NCBI GenBank assembly: GCA_934667275.1
Contig: CAKULK010000013.1
Span: forward strand, 1-64,000
Source: an uncultured Bacteroidales bacterium
GTDB lineage: Bacteria; Bacteroidota; Bacteroidia; Bacteroidales; Paludibacteraceae
Reading direction: 5' to 3'
DNA: 64,000 nt
Shown: in pieces, positions 8,381 to 18,200 of the stretch
How positions within the stretch are numbered: the stretch's first letter is position 1
How the letters are laid out: the number at the start of each line of letters is the position of its first letter
Made by a program: the position numbers and the translations under genes
The notes under the pieces: model-generated
The model's input: the letters and a program-made list of their open reading frames with translations, nothing else
The model's database searches: none
Told to the model about the DNA's origin: nothing

Positions 8381-10390
8381 TTACACCAACTTCTTCACTT
8401 GGTCGTAGACGTTTTGGGCGGTGAAGCCGAGTTTCTCGTCCAGAACCTTATATGGCGCCGAGAAACCGAAACTGGGTAAGCCCCAGATGCTGCCGTTCTC
8501 GCCTACGAGACCTTCGAGGGTGCATGGCAGACCGGCAGTCAAACCGAAACGCTTGATACCTTTCTGGAGGACTTCGTCCTGATAAGCCTTATCCTGCTGG
8601 CGGAAGAGACCTTCGCTCGGAACGCTGACGATTTGCAGGCGGATGCCCTCTGCGCGGAGAAGTTCGGCGCCCGCCATCAGGGTGCTGACTTCGCTACCCG
8701 ATGCCAACATCACCACTTGCGGGTTCTCGTCCTTGCTGACGATATATGCACCGCGGCGGAAACCTTCGAGGTTCGTATTTGGCACGGCTGCCACATCTTG
8801 ACGCGAGAGGATGAGTGCTGTCGGAGTGTCGGTGTTCTCCATTGCCAGACGCCATGCCATAGTGGTCTCCTCGGCATCGGCGGGGCGCAGAACCAACATC
8901 GACGGCTTGCCGGAGTGGTTGTGCAGTTTCTCCATCAGGCGAATCTGTGCCTCTTGCTCCACAGGTTCGTGGGTAGGTCCGTCCTCGCCTACGCGGAATG
9001 CATCGTGGCTCCAGATAAATTTCATAGGAATCTCCATCAAGGCAGCCATACGTACGGCGGGTTTCATATAATCGCTGAACACGAAGAACGTGCCACACGC
9101 GGGAATGATACCACCATGCAATGCCATACCCATGCACACGCATGCCATAGTCAGTTCGCTCACGCCTGCTTGCAGGAACTGTCCGGTGAAGTCTCCACGA
9201 CGGATAGCGTGGGTCTTCTTGAGGAAACCGTCGGTCTTGTCGGAGTTCGACAGGTCGGCAGACGAGACAATCATATTGCCCACATTCTCAGCCAGATAAC
9301 CGAGTACGGTAGCCGATGCGTTGCGGGTGGCAGCACCTTGTTTCTGTACAATCTCGCTCCAGTCGATACACGGTGTCTCGCCGCTCATAAACGTCTCGTA
9401 TTCGTTGGCAGCCAGCGGGTTAGCCTGCTTCCATTCATAGTATTTTTCGTAGCGTTGGTTTGCCATTTCGCGCAGTTGCGCCGCACGTTGGTCGTACAAT
9501 TCCTGCACTTCGGGGAAGATAGCAAACGGGTTCTCGGGGTCGCCGCCAAGGTGTTTGACGGTCGCCTCAAACGATGCGCCCGACTTGCTCAACGGCTGTC
9601 CGTGGGTCGAGCATTTGCCCTCGAAGTTAGCCCCGTCTGCGGTAACGCAACCTTTGCCCATTGTGGTGTGTCCGATAATCAGACTCGGGCGTTTCTTCTC
9701 CTCTTTTGCGCGCACTAATGCCTCGCGTATTGCGTCGGGGTCGTTGCCCGGTATCTCCTGTACAAACCAACCCCACGCCTCGTATTTGGCTGCCACGTCC
9801 TCGTTGGTTACGTCGTGGCAGTCGGTGGAGAGTTGCACCTCATTCGAGTCGTAGAACATAATCAGGTTGTCCAATCCGAGGAAACCGGCCATGCGTCCTG
9901 CGCCCTGCGAAATCTCCTCTTGCACACCGCCATCGGAGATAAAAGTGTAAATTGTCGGGTTGTGGATTGCTCCGTAGCGTGCGTTGAACCACTTAGCGGC
10001 GATGGCTGCACCCACTGCGAATGTATGTCCCTGACCGAGAGGACCGGAGGTGTTCTCGATACCGTGTTCGATGTCGCGTTCGGGGTGTCCAGGTACGATA
10101 CTTCCCCACTGGCGCAGGGTTTGCAGGTCGGCTAATGAGTACTTGCCCGCGAGGCACAACTGCGCATAGAGCATCGGTGCCATGTGCCCGGGGTCAAGGA
10201 AGAAACGGTCACGCGCCTCCCAAGCGGGGTTCTCGGGGTCGTATTCGAGAAACTCAGAATAGAGCACGTTGATAAAATCCGCGCCACCCATAGCCCCGCC
10301 GGGGTGTCCGCTTTTTGCTTTTTCTACAGCCGCCGCAGCCAGGATACGAATGTTATCCGCTGCCCGATTCATAAGTTTGGTAGTATTCAT
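8381..10390 (-). CDS. tkt: Transketolase
   Basis: Full-length 669-residue thiamine-diphosphate enzyme of the non-oxidative pentose phosphate pathway, moving two-carbon ketol units between sugar phosphates. It shows KSGHPGGAMGGADF near the N-terminus, the ThDP region with FISDGGVQEE followed by FYDSN, and the pyrimidine-domain DAFRVGEDGPTHEP. A clear promoter sits 66 bp upstream of the ATG. This housekeeping copy differs from the split transketolase pair in the glycan operon at 38.6-40.4 kb. Confidence 0.98.
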   Translation of the reverse strand: MNTTKLMNRAADNIRILAAAAVEKAKSGHPGGAMGGADFINVLYSEFLEYDPENPAWEARDRFFLDPGHMAPMLYAQLCLAGKYSLADLQTLRQWGSIVPGHPERDIEHGIENTSGPLGQGHTFAVGAAIAAKWFNARYGAIHNPTIYTFISDGGVQEEISQGAGRMAGFLGLDNLIMFYDSNEVQLSTDCHDVTNEDVAAKYEAWGWFVQEIPGNDPDAIREALVRAKEEKKRPSLIIGHTTMGKGCVTADGANFEGKCSTHGQPLSKSGASFEATVKHLGGDPENPFAIFPEVQELYDQRAAQLREMANQRYEKYYEWKQANPLAANEYETFMSGETPCIDWSEIVQKQGAATRNASATVLGYLAENVGNMIVSSADLSNSDKTDGFLKKTHAIRRGDFTGQFLQAGVSELTMACVCMGMALHGGIIPACGTFFVFSDYMKPAVRMAALMEIPMKFIWSHDAFRVGEDGPTHEPVEQEAQIRLMEKLHNHSGKPSMLVLRPADAEETTMAWRLAMENTDTPTALILSRQDVAAVPNTNLEGFRRGAYIVSKDENPQVVMLASGSEVSTLMAGAELLRAEGIRLQIVSVPSEGLFRQQDKAYQDEVLQKGIKRFGLTAGLPCTLEGLVGENGSIWGLPSFGFSAPYKVLDEKLGFTAQNVYDQVKKLV

Positions 10391-10455
10391 ATTGGTATTT
10401 TATTGTTGATTATTTCATGTCAATGCCGTCTGCACAAGCGCAGGCAAATTCGCTA

Positions 10456-10487
10456 CAAAGTTACGTAAATGTTTTGGATTGCACAAC
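10456..10487 (-). promoter_or_regulatory. Bacteroidota-type promoter for tkt
   Basis: Minus strand: GTTG (10484-10487), 20-nt spacer, TAACTTTG (10456-10463). This matches the Bacteroidota primary-sigma consensus and sits 66 bp before the tkt ATG. Confidence 0.75.
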
Positions 10488-10568
10488 TTATCTCCAAAAT
10501 TGTGCACATAAACTCTTTCGCCATCTGTACTATCCCCCATATTGCTTTTGCAGGCACCATTTTCAGTC

Positions 10569-11444
10569 TCATTTACGGTTTTGTTTCCTCATTTCTCTTT
10601 TAAGATAGGATATGTTTTGTTTTATCAACTTATCTTTAGGGTTTGCCTTAGATGCTTTTTGTATCCAAACAAGTGCCTGGGCATAGTCGCCATTTTGATA
10701 GTAGAGCACACCTTTGTCATTAAGAAAGATTGGCGAAGACGGATAGTGCTTCAACGCAATATCTATCAACTGCATAGCCTCCGCGTGGTAGCCGCTCAAA
10801 GACAAATCATACATTCTGTCCTGCACGGTTGTCGTCACGGGGTCATCAACAGGGTCCGTAAATTCCACTCCAGGAGTATCATTGGCATAAAGCCACACAC
10901 CGGTATGCTGTTTGTTGTATGCCAACAACCGGTCAAACAATACCATCATCCCCCCTATACTATCAGCGTACAGAAACGCCATTATCTCTCCTTGCCAAAT
11001 ATCCAAACGGTCCGGGTAGTGCAACAAACCCTGCTCCAGCCAATCAATTGCCACATCCAATTGCACGGAATCATTGATAAAATAACCCTGATATAAATAC
11101 CCCGCAGTATTGCCAATAGAATCAGTTAGGGTCATTGCCTCATCTACATAAGGCGGCAATTTCGTAGATGTTGTTATGGTAGACAAGACGGCACGGCGAT
11201 AATGATAGTTGAAATTGCATGTGTACCAATCGGCACATTGCGGTTTTTCTCTTTCCCATTCTTCCAAATACTCACGAATCAGCGGCATGGTATCCACATA
11301 ACCCAATTGGGAGAACGGTTGGACGGTGTCTAAAGCCTCAACAAATCCATCGTACCATTCTTTGCAACTGCGTTTTTCTGGTGTTGTTTGTGCCCCAACT
11401 ATTGCCGGTAGCAGCAACAATGGGAGTGCGTAAAGTAATCTCAT
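10569..11444 (-). CDS. Exported TPR-like protein
   Basis: About 291 residues from the ATG at 11444, which gives a clean signal peptide (RLLYALPLLLLPAIVGAQ). An upstream in-frame start would overlap the preceding phosphatase gene and bury the signal sequence. The C-terminal half has helical pairs such as ALKHYPSSPIFLNDKGVLYY and GDYAQALVWIQKASKANP, typical of tetratricopeptide repeats that scaffold protein contacts. No catalytic motif is seen. It follows the low-molecular-weight phosphatase gene by 10 bp and is likely cotranscribed with it. The role is unknown. Confidence 0.75.
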   Translation of the reverse strand: MRLLYALPLLLLPAIVGAQTTPEKRSCKEWYDGFVEALDTVQPFSQLGYVDTMPLIREYLEEWEREKPQCADWYTCNFNYHYRRAVLSTITTSTKLPPYVDEAMTLTDSIGNTAGYLYQGYFINDSVQLDVAIDWLEQGLLHYPDRLDIWQGEIMAFLYADSIGGMMVLFDRLLAYNKQHTGVWLYANDTPGVEFTDPVDDPVTTTVQDRMYDLSLSGYHAEAMQLIDIALKHYPSSPIFLNDKGVLYYQNGDYAQALVWIQKASKANPKDKLIKQNISYLKREMRKQNRK

Positions 11445-11454
11445 AATATTCTTG

Positions 11455-11913
11455 TTATTCAAGTTGTTGCAAAATGTGCTGACAACCTTCAACGACATCA
11501 TGGTAGGTAGTCTCGAAGTCGCCAGTGTACCACGGGTCGGCTACATCACGGTTGAGCAAACGCCGTATCTTCGGCTCGGGTAAAGCCGAATCGACTGCCA
11601 TTATATCTTCACCAAGTACACGACGCAGGTTGCGGATATTGTAATTCTCCATACATAGAATGAGGTCGAAACGGCCGTAGTCGTCACGTGTTATTTGGCG
11701 TGCGGTATGGGGTAAGACAGGCACCCCGTGCGCCTGCAAACAACGACGTGCAGGCGGGTAGATGGCATTGCCTGTCTCTTCTGTGGAAGTGGCACACGAA
11801 TCCACCAACACCTCACCATCCAAACCAACCTCTGACAACATTTGCCGCATTATCATCTCTGCCATCACGCTGCGGCAGATGTTTCCGTGACAAACAAAAA
11901 GGATTTTACGCAT
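11455..11913 (-). CDS. Low-molecular-weight protein-tyrosine phosphatase
   Basis: About 152 residues. The active-site P-loop VCHGNICRS (Cys-x5-Arg) stands at the N-terminus and the general-acid region is VADPWYTGDFE. The start at 11913 places MRKILFVCHGNICRS at the N-terminus, as in the family, and lies about 17 bp downstream of a very good promoter; the longer frame would start inside that promoter. Enzymes of this family remove phosphate from tyrosine on proteins, often on polysaccharide-export kinases. Confidence 0.93.
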   Translation of the reverse strand: MRKILFVCHGNICRSVMAEMIMRQMLSEVGLDGEVLVDSCATSTEETGNAIYPPARRCLQAHGVPVLPHTARQITRDDYGRFDLILCMENYNIRNLRRVLGEDIMAVDSALPEPKIRRLLNRDVADPWYTGDFETTYHDVVEGCQHILQQLE

Positions 11914-11929
11914 GAAACATTTTATTTCG

Positions 11930-11961
11930 CAAAGATACAACAATTAATCCATATCGGCAAA
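11930..11961 (-). promoter_or_regulatory. Promoter for the phosphatase gene
   Basis: Minus strand TTTG (11958-11961), 20 nt, TATCTTTG (11930-11937): a perfect Bacteroidota promoter. It leaves a leader of only about ten bases and supports the start at 11913. Confidence 0.8.
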
Positions 11962-12181
11962 CATAAGCCATATTTTACTGACAAATGCTCATCATTATTT
12001 ATTAAAAATACAGACACAAACACTAATTATACAATAATTTAACACACACACCAAACCATATACGTTTTCCTACTTCCCCCATCCGTAAACTACGGTAGAT
12101 ATACGGTTGATACACGGTTGATAACAGCGACCTTCGGGAACCTTGTATTGGGTTTTCGAGGACAATAGAGGATAAAAATAA
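11962..12181. other. Intergenic stretch before the phosphatase promoter
   Basis: No gene is supported. The stretch is AT-rich and contains a short direct repeat (ACGGTTGATA at about 12103-12124). Confidence 0.5.
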
Positions 12182-12210
12182 ATAGATTGCCCATTGTGTA
12201 GGCAATCTAT
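12182..12210 (-). terminator. Rho-independent terminator after the carbonic anhydrase-like gene
   Basis: ATAGATTGCC (12182-12191) and GGCAATCTAT (12201-12210) pair perfectly over 10 bp. Read on the minus strand, the hairpin is followed by a T-rich ATTTATTTTTA tract, about 30 bp past the stop of the minus-strand operon. Confidence 0.75.
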
Positions 12211-12240
12211 TTTAACATGACAATCAAACGGAATTATCTA

Positions 12241-12777
12241 CTACTCCGTAGGTTGCTCGTACCACGACGCATACATCGCATAGTTGTGGGCAATCTTGCG
12301 GTTGATCTCGTTGGTCTGTGCGGCTTCGGCTTTCTTGATAAACTTCGCCGGCACACCGCCCCACACCTCGTATGCTCCGATCTTCGTGCCCTTGAGCACC
12401 AAGGCACCTGCCGCCACGATAGCCCCTTCGCCGACCTCGACATCATCGAGGAGCGTGGAGCCCATACCGATAAGGGCATAGTCATGGATATGGGCACCAT
12501 GGATAGTGACGTTGTGTCCGACAGAGACATAGTCGCCTATCTCGATAGTGGACTTCTGGTAAAGCGTATGGAGGACAGAGCCGTCCTGAATGTTGGTGTG
12601 CTTGCCAATGGTGATGGTATTGACATCGCCACGCAGGACGGAGTTGAACCACAAGGTGGTGCCTTCGCCGATGGTGACATCGCCCACCACGGTAGCGTTC
12701 TCCATCATAATGACACCATCCGCAATACGGGGAGTAAGAATCTCCCCGTTGCGGTTGATAGTTTTGATAAGAGCCAT
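12241..12777 (-). CDS. Gamma-carbonic anhydrase-like hexapeptide-repeat protein
   Basis: A 178-residue left-handed beta-helix protein: repeated turns such as VVGDVTIGEGTTLWFNSVL and TIGKHTNIQDGSVLHT. Histidines in VGHNVTIHGAHIHD are placed as the metal ligands of the gamma-CA/YrdA family. Many members bind Zn or Fe but have little measured anhydrase activity, so the substrate is open. It is the last gene of an operon starting at the DUF1599 gene, 15 bp after tpiA, and is followed by a terminator. Confidence 0.9.
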   Translation of the reverse strand: MALIKTINRNGEILTPRIADGVIMMENATVVGDVTIGEGTTLWFNSVLRGDVNTITIGKHTNIQDGSVLHTLYQKSTIEIGDYVSVGHNVTIHGAHIHDYALIGMGSTLLDDVEVGEGAIVAAGALVLKGTKIGAYEVWGGVPAKFIKKAEAAQTNEINRKIAHNYAMYASWYEQPTE

Positions 12778-12792
12778 TTCCTTAATTATGAA

Positions 12793-13542
12793 TTAGCGGG
12801 CGTTGATGATAGCGAGGAACTTCTCGGCTACGAGGGCGGCACCGCCAATCAGACCGCCGTCCACATCGGGGTTGGCGAACAACTCGGCAGCGTTCTTGTC
12901 GTTGCAACTGCCGCCATAGAGGATGGTGGTGTCGTCAGCCACAGCCTGACCGTATTGTGCGGCTACGAGCGAGCGGAGGTAAGCGTGCATCTCCTGTGCC
13001 TGTGCGGGGGTGGCGGTCAGACCTGTACCGATAGCCCAAACGGGTTCGTAAGCCAGCGTGATGTTCTTCCATTCCTCTGCGGTGAGGTTGAATACTGAGC
13101 CCTCGAGTTGTGCCTTAACCACCTCGTTCTGCTTGCCCGATTCGCGCTCCTCTTTTACTTCGCCGATGCAGAAGATGACCTTCAGACCGTTAACGAGCGC
13201 AAGGCGCACTTTCTCTTTGAGGATAGCGTAGTCCTCGTGGTAGTAAGCACGACGCTCCGAGTGACCGAGAATGCAGTACTCGGCACCCGTCGATTTCACC
13301 ATCTCGGCACTTACCTCGCCCGTGTAAGCACCTTTCTCTTTGTCAGCGCAGTTCTCTGCAGCCACTTTGATAGGGGTGTCTTTGAGCAGTTCGGCAACGG
13401 TAGCCAAGTGGATAAACGGCGTGCCGATAACGACAGCGCACGAGGGATTCTTTACTGCTTCTTTCAGTTCGGTAGCCAGGGCTACACCTTCTTGCAGGGT
13501 CTTGTTCATTTTCCAGTTGCCTGCAACCATTTTTGTTCTCAT
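12793..13542 (-). CDS. tpiA: Triosephosphate isomerase
   Basis: Glycolytic enzyme interconverting dihydroxyacetone phosphate and glyceraldehyde 3-phosphate. The 249-residue length fits. It has the N-terminal substrate Lys in VAGNWKMN, the catalytic His in CILGHSERR and Glu in AYEPVWAIGTG, and the phosphate-binding YGGSCN and GGLIGGAAL. It sits in the DUF1599 - DoxX protein - tpiA order often seen in Bacteroidales. Confidence 0.98.
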   Translation of the reverse strand: MRTKMVAGNWKMNKTLQEGVALATELKEAVKNPSCAVVIGTPFIHLATVAELLKDTPIKVAAENCADKEKGAYTGEVSAEMVKSTGAEYCILGHSERRAYYHEDYAILKEKVRLALVNGLKVIFCIGEVKEERESGKQNEVVKAQLEGSVFNLTAEEWKNITLAYEPVWAIGTGLTATPAQAQEMHAYLRSLVAAQYGQAVADDTTILYGGSCNDKNAAELFANPDVDGGLIGGAALVAEKFLAIINAR

Positions 13543-13640
13543 ACCTTAAAATATCATTTACGATTTACTTATTTACAATGTACAATTTATGTACGATTTT
13601 CTCTTATTGATTGATTTTCAAATACTCCAAGCCCGACAAT

Positions 13641-14744
13641 CTATCTGTTCCGCAGGTTGTACTTATCAATAATCGTGCCATTTTGGACTACAAACACACC
13701 CGGATTGGCACGCACAATGGTTTTGAGCGTCACGGGGTCGCAGGTGCAGACGGCATCGGACAGGTCGGGGTGCTCCAGCGCAAAGGCAAGGATGTCGTCC
13801 GTACCCGAACCCGTGAGGATATAGAACGGGTTGCCCTCGAAAGCGCAATGCTCATACAACGCCTCCACACGCGGCATAAGCGACATATCGGACTTCGACA
13901 GGTCGTACATCACCACCATCGTCACGGGCTGCTCGCTCTCCAGGATGTCGTAGGTGATGTCCTCGTAGTCGGCGTTCATAATCTCAAAGTCGTGAATCGG
14001 CGGCTCGTAGCCTTTCTTCACCAGTCGCGAGTTCTGGCTCACGAACACCCATGTGCTGTCGCCCTTGGGGTAGTTGTCAAGGGTAAAGGTCTGTTCGTGT
14101 CCGTCTTTGGCATAGACAAACGTAACCTCGTATTCGTCGGGCGCAGCGTCTTCGGGATACTCCATCAGTTCCACGATATTGTTGCTCACCTTGTAGGGAC
14201 GGAAGTCAAGCAGGGGCAGGTGCAGGTTGGTGTAAAGCATCAGTCCCGCCACTGCTGCCACCGCAAGGGCTGCGATAGCCAGTTCCATATACCAGTGCCA
14301 GAAGGTATGCACGTTGCGGCGCAGCACCACCAGCACGATGGCAAGGATAATCAGCACCACGTTCTTCCAGAACGTCTGCCAGTTGGTAATCACAAGTGCG
14401 TCGCCGAAGCACCCGCAGTCGCTCACAGGGTTGGCTATAGCGATGTACAGGGTAAGGGGCGTCATCACACAATAGAACGCCAGCGTAATCCACGAGGTCC
14501 ATTGCGTGCGCACGTTGCACAGCAGGCACACGCCCAGCAGGAACTCCAGCACAATCAGGCACACCGCAGCGGCTCCCGCCAGCGGCATCAACTCGTTGAA
14601 AAAGCCGCCGAAGGCTTTCAGGTAGTCCTCAATCTTGTAGGTGGTGCCGAGAGGGTCAATCGCTTTCACGAGTCCCGAGAAGATAAATACCACACCCAGC
14701 AGCATGCGGGCAATGGTGGCAATAATGGTCTTGGTCTTATTCAT
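13641..14744 (-). CDS. DoxX-like membrane protein with thioredoxin-like C-terminus (BT_3928 type)
   Basis: A 367-residue protein. Residues ~1-150 contain four or five hydrophobic helices with the DoxX signature (LLGVVFIFSGLVKAIDPLG). The remaining ~190 residues are extracytoplasmic and end in a thioredoxin-like segment without a CxxC redox pair (VVMYDLSKSDMS, VFVVQNGTIIDKYN). The combination is characteristic of a Bacteroidales family whose role is not established, though likely linked to envelope redox. Its start overlaps the DUF1599 stop by 8 bp, so the two are translationally coupled. Confidence 0.82.
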   Translation of the reverse strand: MNKTKTIIATIARMLLGVVFIFSGLVKAIDPLGTTYKIEDYLKAFGGFFNELMPLAGAAAVCLIVLEFLLGVCLLCNVRTQWTSWITLAFYCVMTPLTLYIAIANPVSDCGCFGDALVITNWQTFWKNVVLIILAIVLVVLRRNVHTFWHWYMELAIAALAVAAVAGLMLYTNLHLPLLDFRPYKVSNNIVELMEYPEDAAPDEYEVTFVYAKDGHEQTFTLDNYPKGDSTWVFVSQNSRLVKKGYEPPIHDFEIMNADYEDITYDILESEQPVTMVVMYDLSKSDMSLMPRVEALYEHCAFEGNPFYILTGSGTDDILAFALEHPDLSDAVCTCDPVTLKTIVRANPGVFVVQNGTIIDKYNLRNR

Positions 14745-15282
14745 GGAGCGTCATCTGGATGAGGTAAAACACAGCATAGTTGAGCATATCGAAATAGTTG
14801 CCATCGGCGCCCTCGGAGATGAGGGTCTTGTTGTCGTTGGCGGCGATAGCCTTGTTGCGGTTGATTTTGGTGAGAATAATGTCGGTCAGCGACGAGGGGA
14901 ACATATCCCGCCATGCCTCGCCGTAGTCGTGGTTCTTGCGCAGCATGAGGGCTTTGGCTTCCGCCATGTAGTCATCGTAGAGTTCCATAGCCCGCTCGCG
15001 TGTCATATCCACGCTGTCGGCAAAGCCTTGGCGCAACTGTATGAGTCCGATGATGCTGTAGTTCACTATCGCCATCATCTCGCCCTCCACGCTCTCGCCC
15101 ACCAGATTGACACCTGTCATCTCTATCTCGCGCACGCGCTTGGCTTTGATAAACAACTGGTCATTCACCGTTTGCGGGCGCATGATGCGCCAACTGGGTC
15201 CGTAGTCGCGCATCTTCAACTCGTAGATGCGCCGACAACGGGCTACGATTTCGTCGTATTGCTCGGAAGTATTCATTGACAA
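14737..15282 (-). CDS. DUF1599 family protein
   Basis: A 181-residue soluble protein that starts with two close Met codons (15282 or 15276). Two internally similar halves each hold a KxxDYGxxWR-like motif (KMRDYGPSWRIMRP and KNHDYGEAWRDMFP), the hallmark of the DUF1599 nucleotide-modification-like family. The function is unknown. It starts the run leading to the DoxX protein and tpiA and follows the C-terminus of the giant protease gene with no gap. Confidence 0.85.
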   Translation of the reverse strand: MSMNTSEQYDEIVARCRRIYELKMRDYGPSWRIMRPQTVNDQLFIKAKRVREIEMTGVNLVGESVEGEMMAIVNYSIIGLIQLRQGFADSVDMTRERAMELYDDYMAEAKALMLRKNHDYGEAWRDMFPSSLTDIILTKINRNKAIAANDNKTLISEGADGNYFDMLNYAVFYLIQMTLHE

Positions 15283-18200
15283 TTAAGAATTAATTAGTAT
15301 CTTGGTGGTATGGTTTGCAGAACGAATGAGGTACACTCCTGCAACAGGTGCGGTAAAGGTGGTGTGCGTTGTGGCAGGAGTGGCGAGGAGTAAGTTGCCC
15401 ATAAGGTCGTAAATATAGAGGGATTGTGGGGTGGATGTGGTGATGGTGGCAGTACGGTCCGCAACGGAAATAGTTAGACCATCCGCAGGGGTGTCAGGGA
15501 GTGCCGTGCTCTTTGCAAAGAAAGCCGTCAGCGTTAAGTTGTCGGTCATAATGACGGTGCGGAGAGGATTGGTGTTGGCATCACTCCAGAAGTTGAATAC
15601 ATAACCCTTGTCGGGGAGTGCCTCCAATACCACTTCAGAACCCCTCGGGTAACGGTCCAACAGGGGCGAGACATGGACATCGCCGCCATCGCCCGCCGAG
15701 ACGGTAAGGGTGTAGTACTCCAAAGGAGCGGCTTTGGCAGTGAACTGCGGCGTAATCTGCACGGGTTGCGTAACGGTGAAAGAATAGAGGTTCTGCGTAA
15801 CAGTATCGCCATTGACAGTCCAGCCCGTGAAGTCGTAGTTCTCTTCGGGTACGGCAAAGATAGTGAACTCCGTGCCGTCATCTACCGTGTAGTAGTCTGC
15901 GCTCGGGGTAGTGTAGCCGCCTTCTACGGGTGCGATAACGACTTGATGTTGCTTGACAGTCTCAAAAGCAGCGGTGAGGCGAATGTCGCCAGAGACAACG
16001 AGCGTCCTCATGAATTGCGTGCTGCCGTCACTCCAACGGGTAAAGCGATAGCCTGCAGCGGGTGTGGCTTTTATCACAACTATGTCACCATGGTTATACG
16101 TACCATTAACCTCGGTATTGACCGTGCCGCCCTCACCTGCAGCGATAGCCACCGTGTAGGTGTTGGTATTCACTTGGGAATTGATACTGAAAGGTACCTC
16201 CGTGGCTTCGTCAATATAAAAGGTTTCGTCTTCATTCACGGGACGAACACTCAAGTTGTACTGCCCATCCGGAATGTTGGTGATTTGTACCTGATAGTCA
16301 TAGGTCATGGATTCATACAGCAAATCTCGCGTATCAGTATCATATAGCCCTACTTCGAAAACAACGGCATTGCTGGTCCATGCGGCAGAGATACTATTGC
16401 CATTGGTGGTGACTTGCAGGTCCGTAACTTTGTAGGACAGCACGCGCGGCACATCGAAAGCCTCACCAAAGTCGTAACCTATACGATAGTCATCTGCATC
16501 ATAGGCATCCACCCGCCACGTGTAGGTACCCGCTAACTCAAAAGTATGGATAAAGACGGGTTCGTATATCTCGTACGCCACATACGTGTAGCCTTTGGAA
16601 TAAACAGTGATAAGATAGCGGTCGGCAGGCAGTTGCGAATCCCATGTGAAGTAATAGGTGATGCTGTCGGTGGTGGAAGCCTGCATATTGGCGGGCTGAT
16701 ACGGATTCTCGCGCGTGGTGACAGGTGTGCCTTCGACAAAGTCGGAAACAGGCATACCATTCTCATCGAGAGAACGCACGCGCCAGTTGAACGAATAGAC
16801 ACCGTTGAATATCAGTCCCACTCTCGGTTCTTCACGGTAGTAGGTTGATATTTCGCCTGTTTGTGCATCTTCCAACACGAACTCGTAGTGGGGAGCCTGC
16901 TGCTCGGTTTTCCACGAAAACTCCACCCCTGTTGCCTTGACAAAGGTTTGCAAGTCATAAGGCTGCCAAGCGGCAGTGAATGCGTCGCAGAAAGTGGGCA
17001 GGAGTTTCCACGCTTGGTCAGCATCTATTATGGCAGCCAGTTGGAAACATGCGTCGGAAGCAAAGAAAGGTGAATCATACGTCTGTTGGCAGCCTTTCCA
17101 ACCCGCGGCAGACACATCCTGGTTGACAACGAGGTAGGCAACAGAGTCCGCCATGGTGGAAACGGTAGCGGTCCACCAACCGTCCTCGGAGAGTTGCGCC
17201 TGAATGATTTGACCGGCTTGTCCCTGCTCCCACCACCAATAGTACAGTCCGCGGGAGGTGTCGAAGACGGTGTCCGAAACCATGCGTGTGCGAATGGTGA
17301 TGTCATGCAAATGGGGTGCCTCCTTGTGCTGATAGACATAGCCCGATAGCAGTTCGGGTGTGGTACCGTTGTAGTTCTGCAAAGGCGCGAATATCACCAC
17401 GTGGTCGCCTAACTCTATTTCCGTTCCCGTAGAGAAAGCCTCGTTGTCGAGCCAACGTGTGTTGAACGAATAGAGTTGGTTGTTCGTAGTACCATCATCG
17501 GAAATATAGAACCGTGCCGAGCCATGCTGACGGATTTGAGAGGGAGTGTTCACCATTTGGGAGATGGTGCCCTGTACGAGATACGGGATATTGGTTTTGC
17601 GCGTGGATGCAAATGACTGAATGAGCGCAAGAGCATCGGACGCGGACAGGGCGGTGACGGTGGTGTTTTCCAATGTGGAGTAGTAGAGTTTGCGGTCGGT
17701 GGCATCATACTTGCTGATGGCCATCTGGTCGGCAGAAATGGTGACGGTGTTGATATAGGACTTGTTGTATGCCACAATGTTGAAGGCAAAAACATAGTTG
17801 CCGATGCTGTCGAGCGTGACAGTGACGGTGCCGTCCGAGAGTTCGGCAGAGACCAGTGCATCATCCACCATATATTGGAGGGAAGTCCAATAGGGGTTGC
17901 TGACCATGCTGCCATATTCTGCCATATCCGAGAGCCTGTATGTGCCGACGACAGAGGTACGGTTGTCAGGAACTACCCCAAATTCCCATATAGAGCCTGC
18001 TGTTTGTTTGCCATCGGTAGAGGCATAGTCGGAGGTTGCCAGCGTCAGGTGCAGGAAGGTCTGCCCCACACCATCGGTATAGTCAAGAATCATAGCCTGT
18101 GTGAATTCGACATCCGCTATGCCATCATGGTTGACAGTACCTTTGCCGACAAAGACAGAGTCCGCCGTGATTGTCACAGGGAACCGGCGTTCGCCGCGGG

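Noticed and set aside
10950..10956. C6 tract in the TPR-like gene as a switch
   Set aside because: Six bases is not above the background for this GC content.
13611..14762. Long plus-strand open frame opposite the DoxX gene
   Set aside because: Low-quality His/Val-rich translation, antisense to a recognised family.
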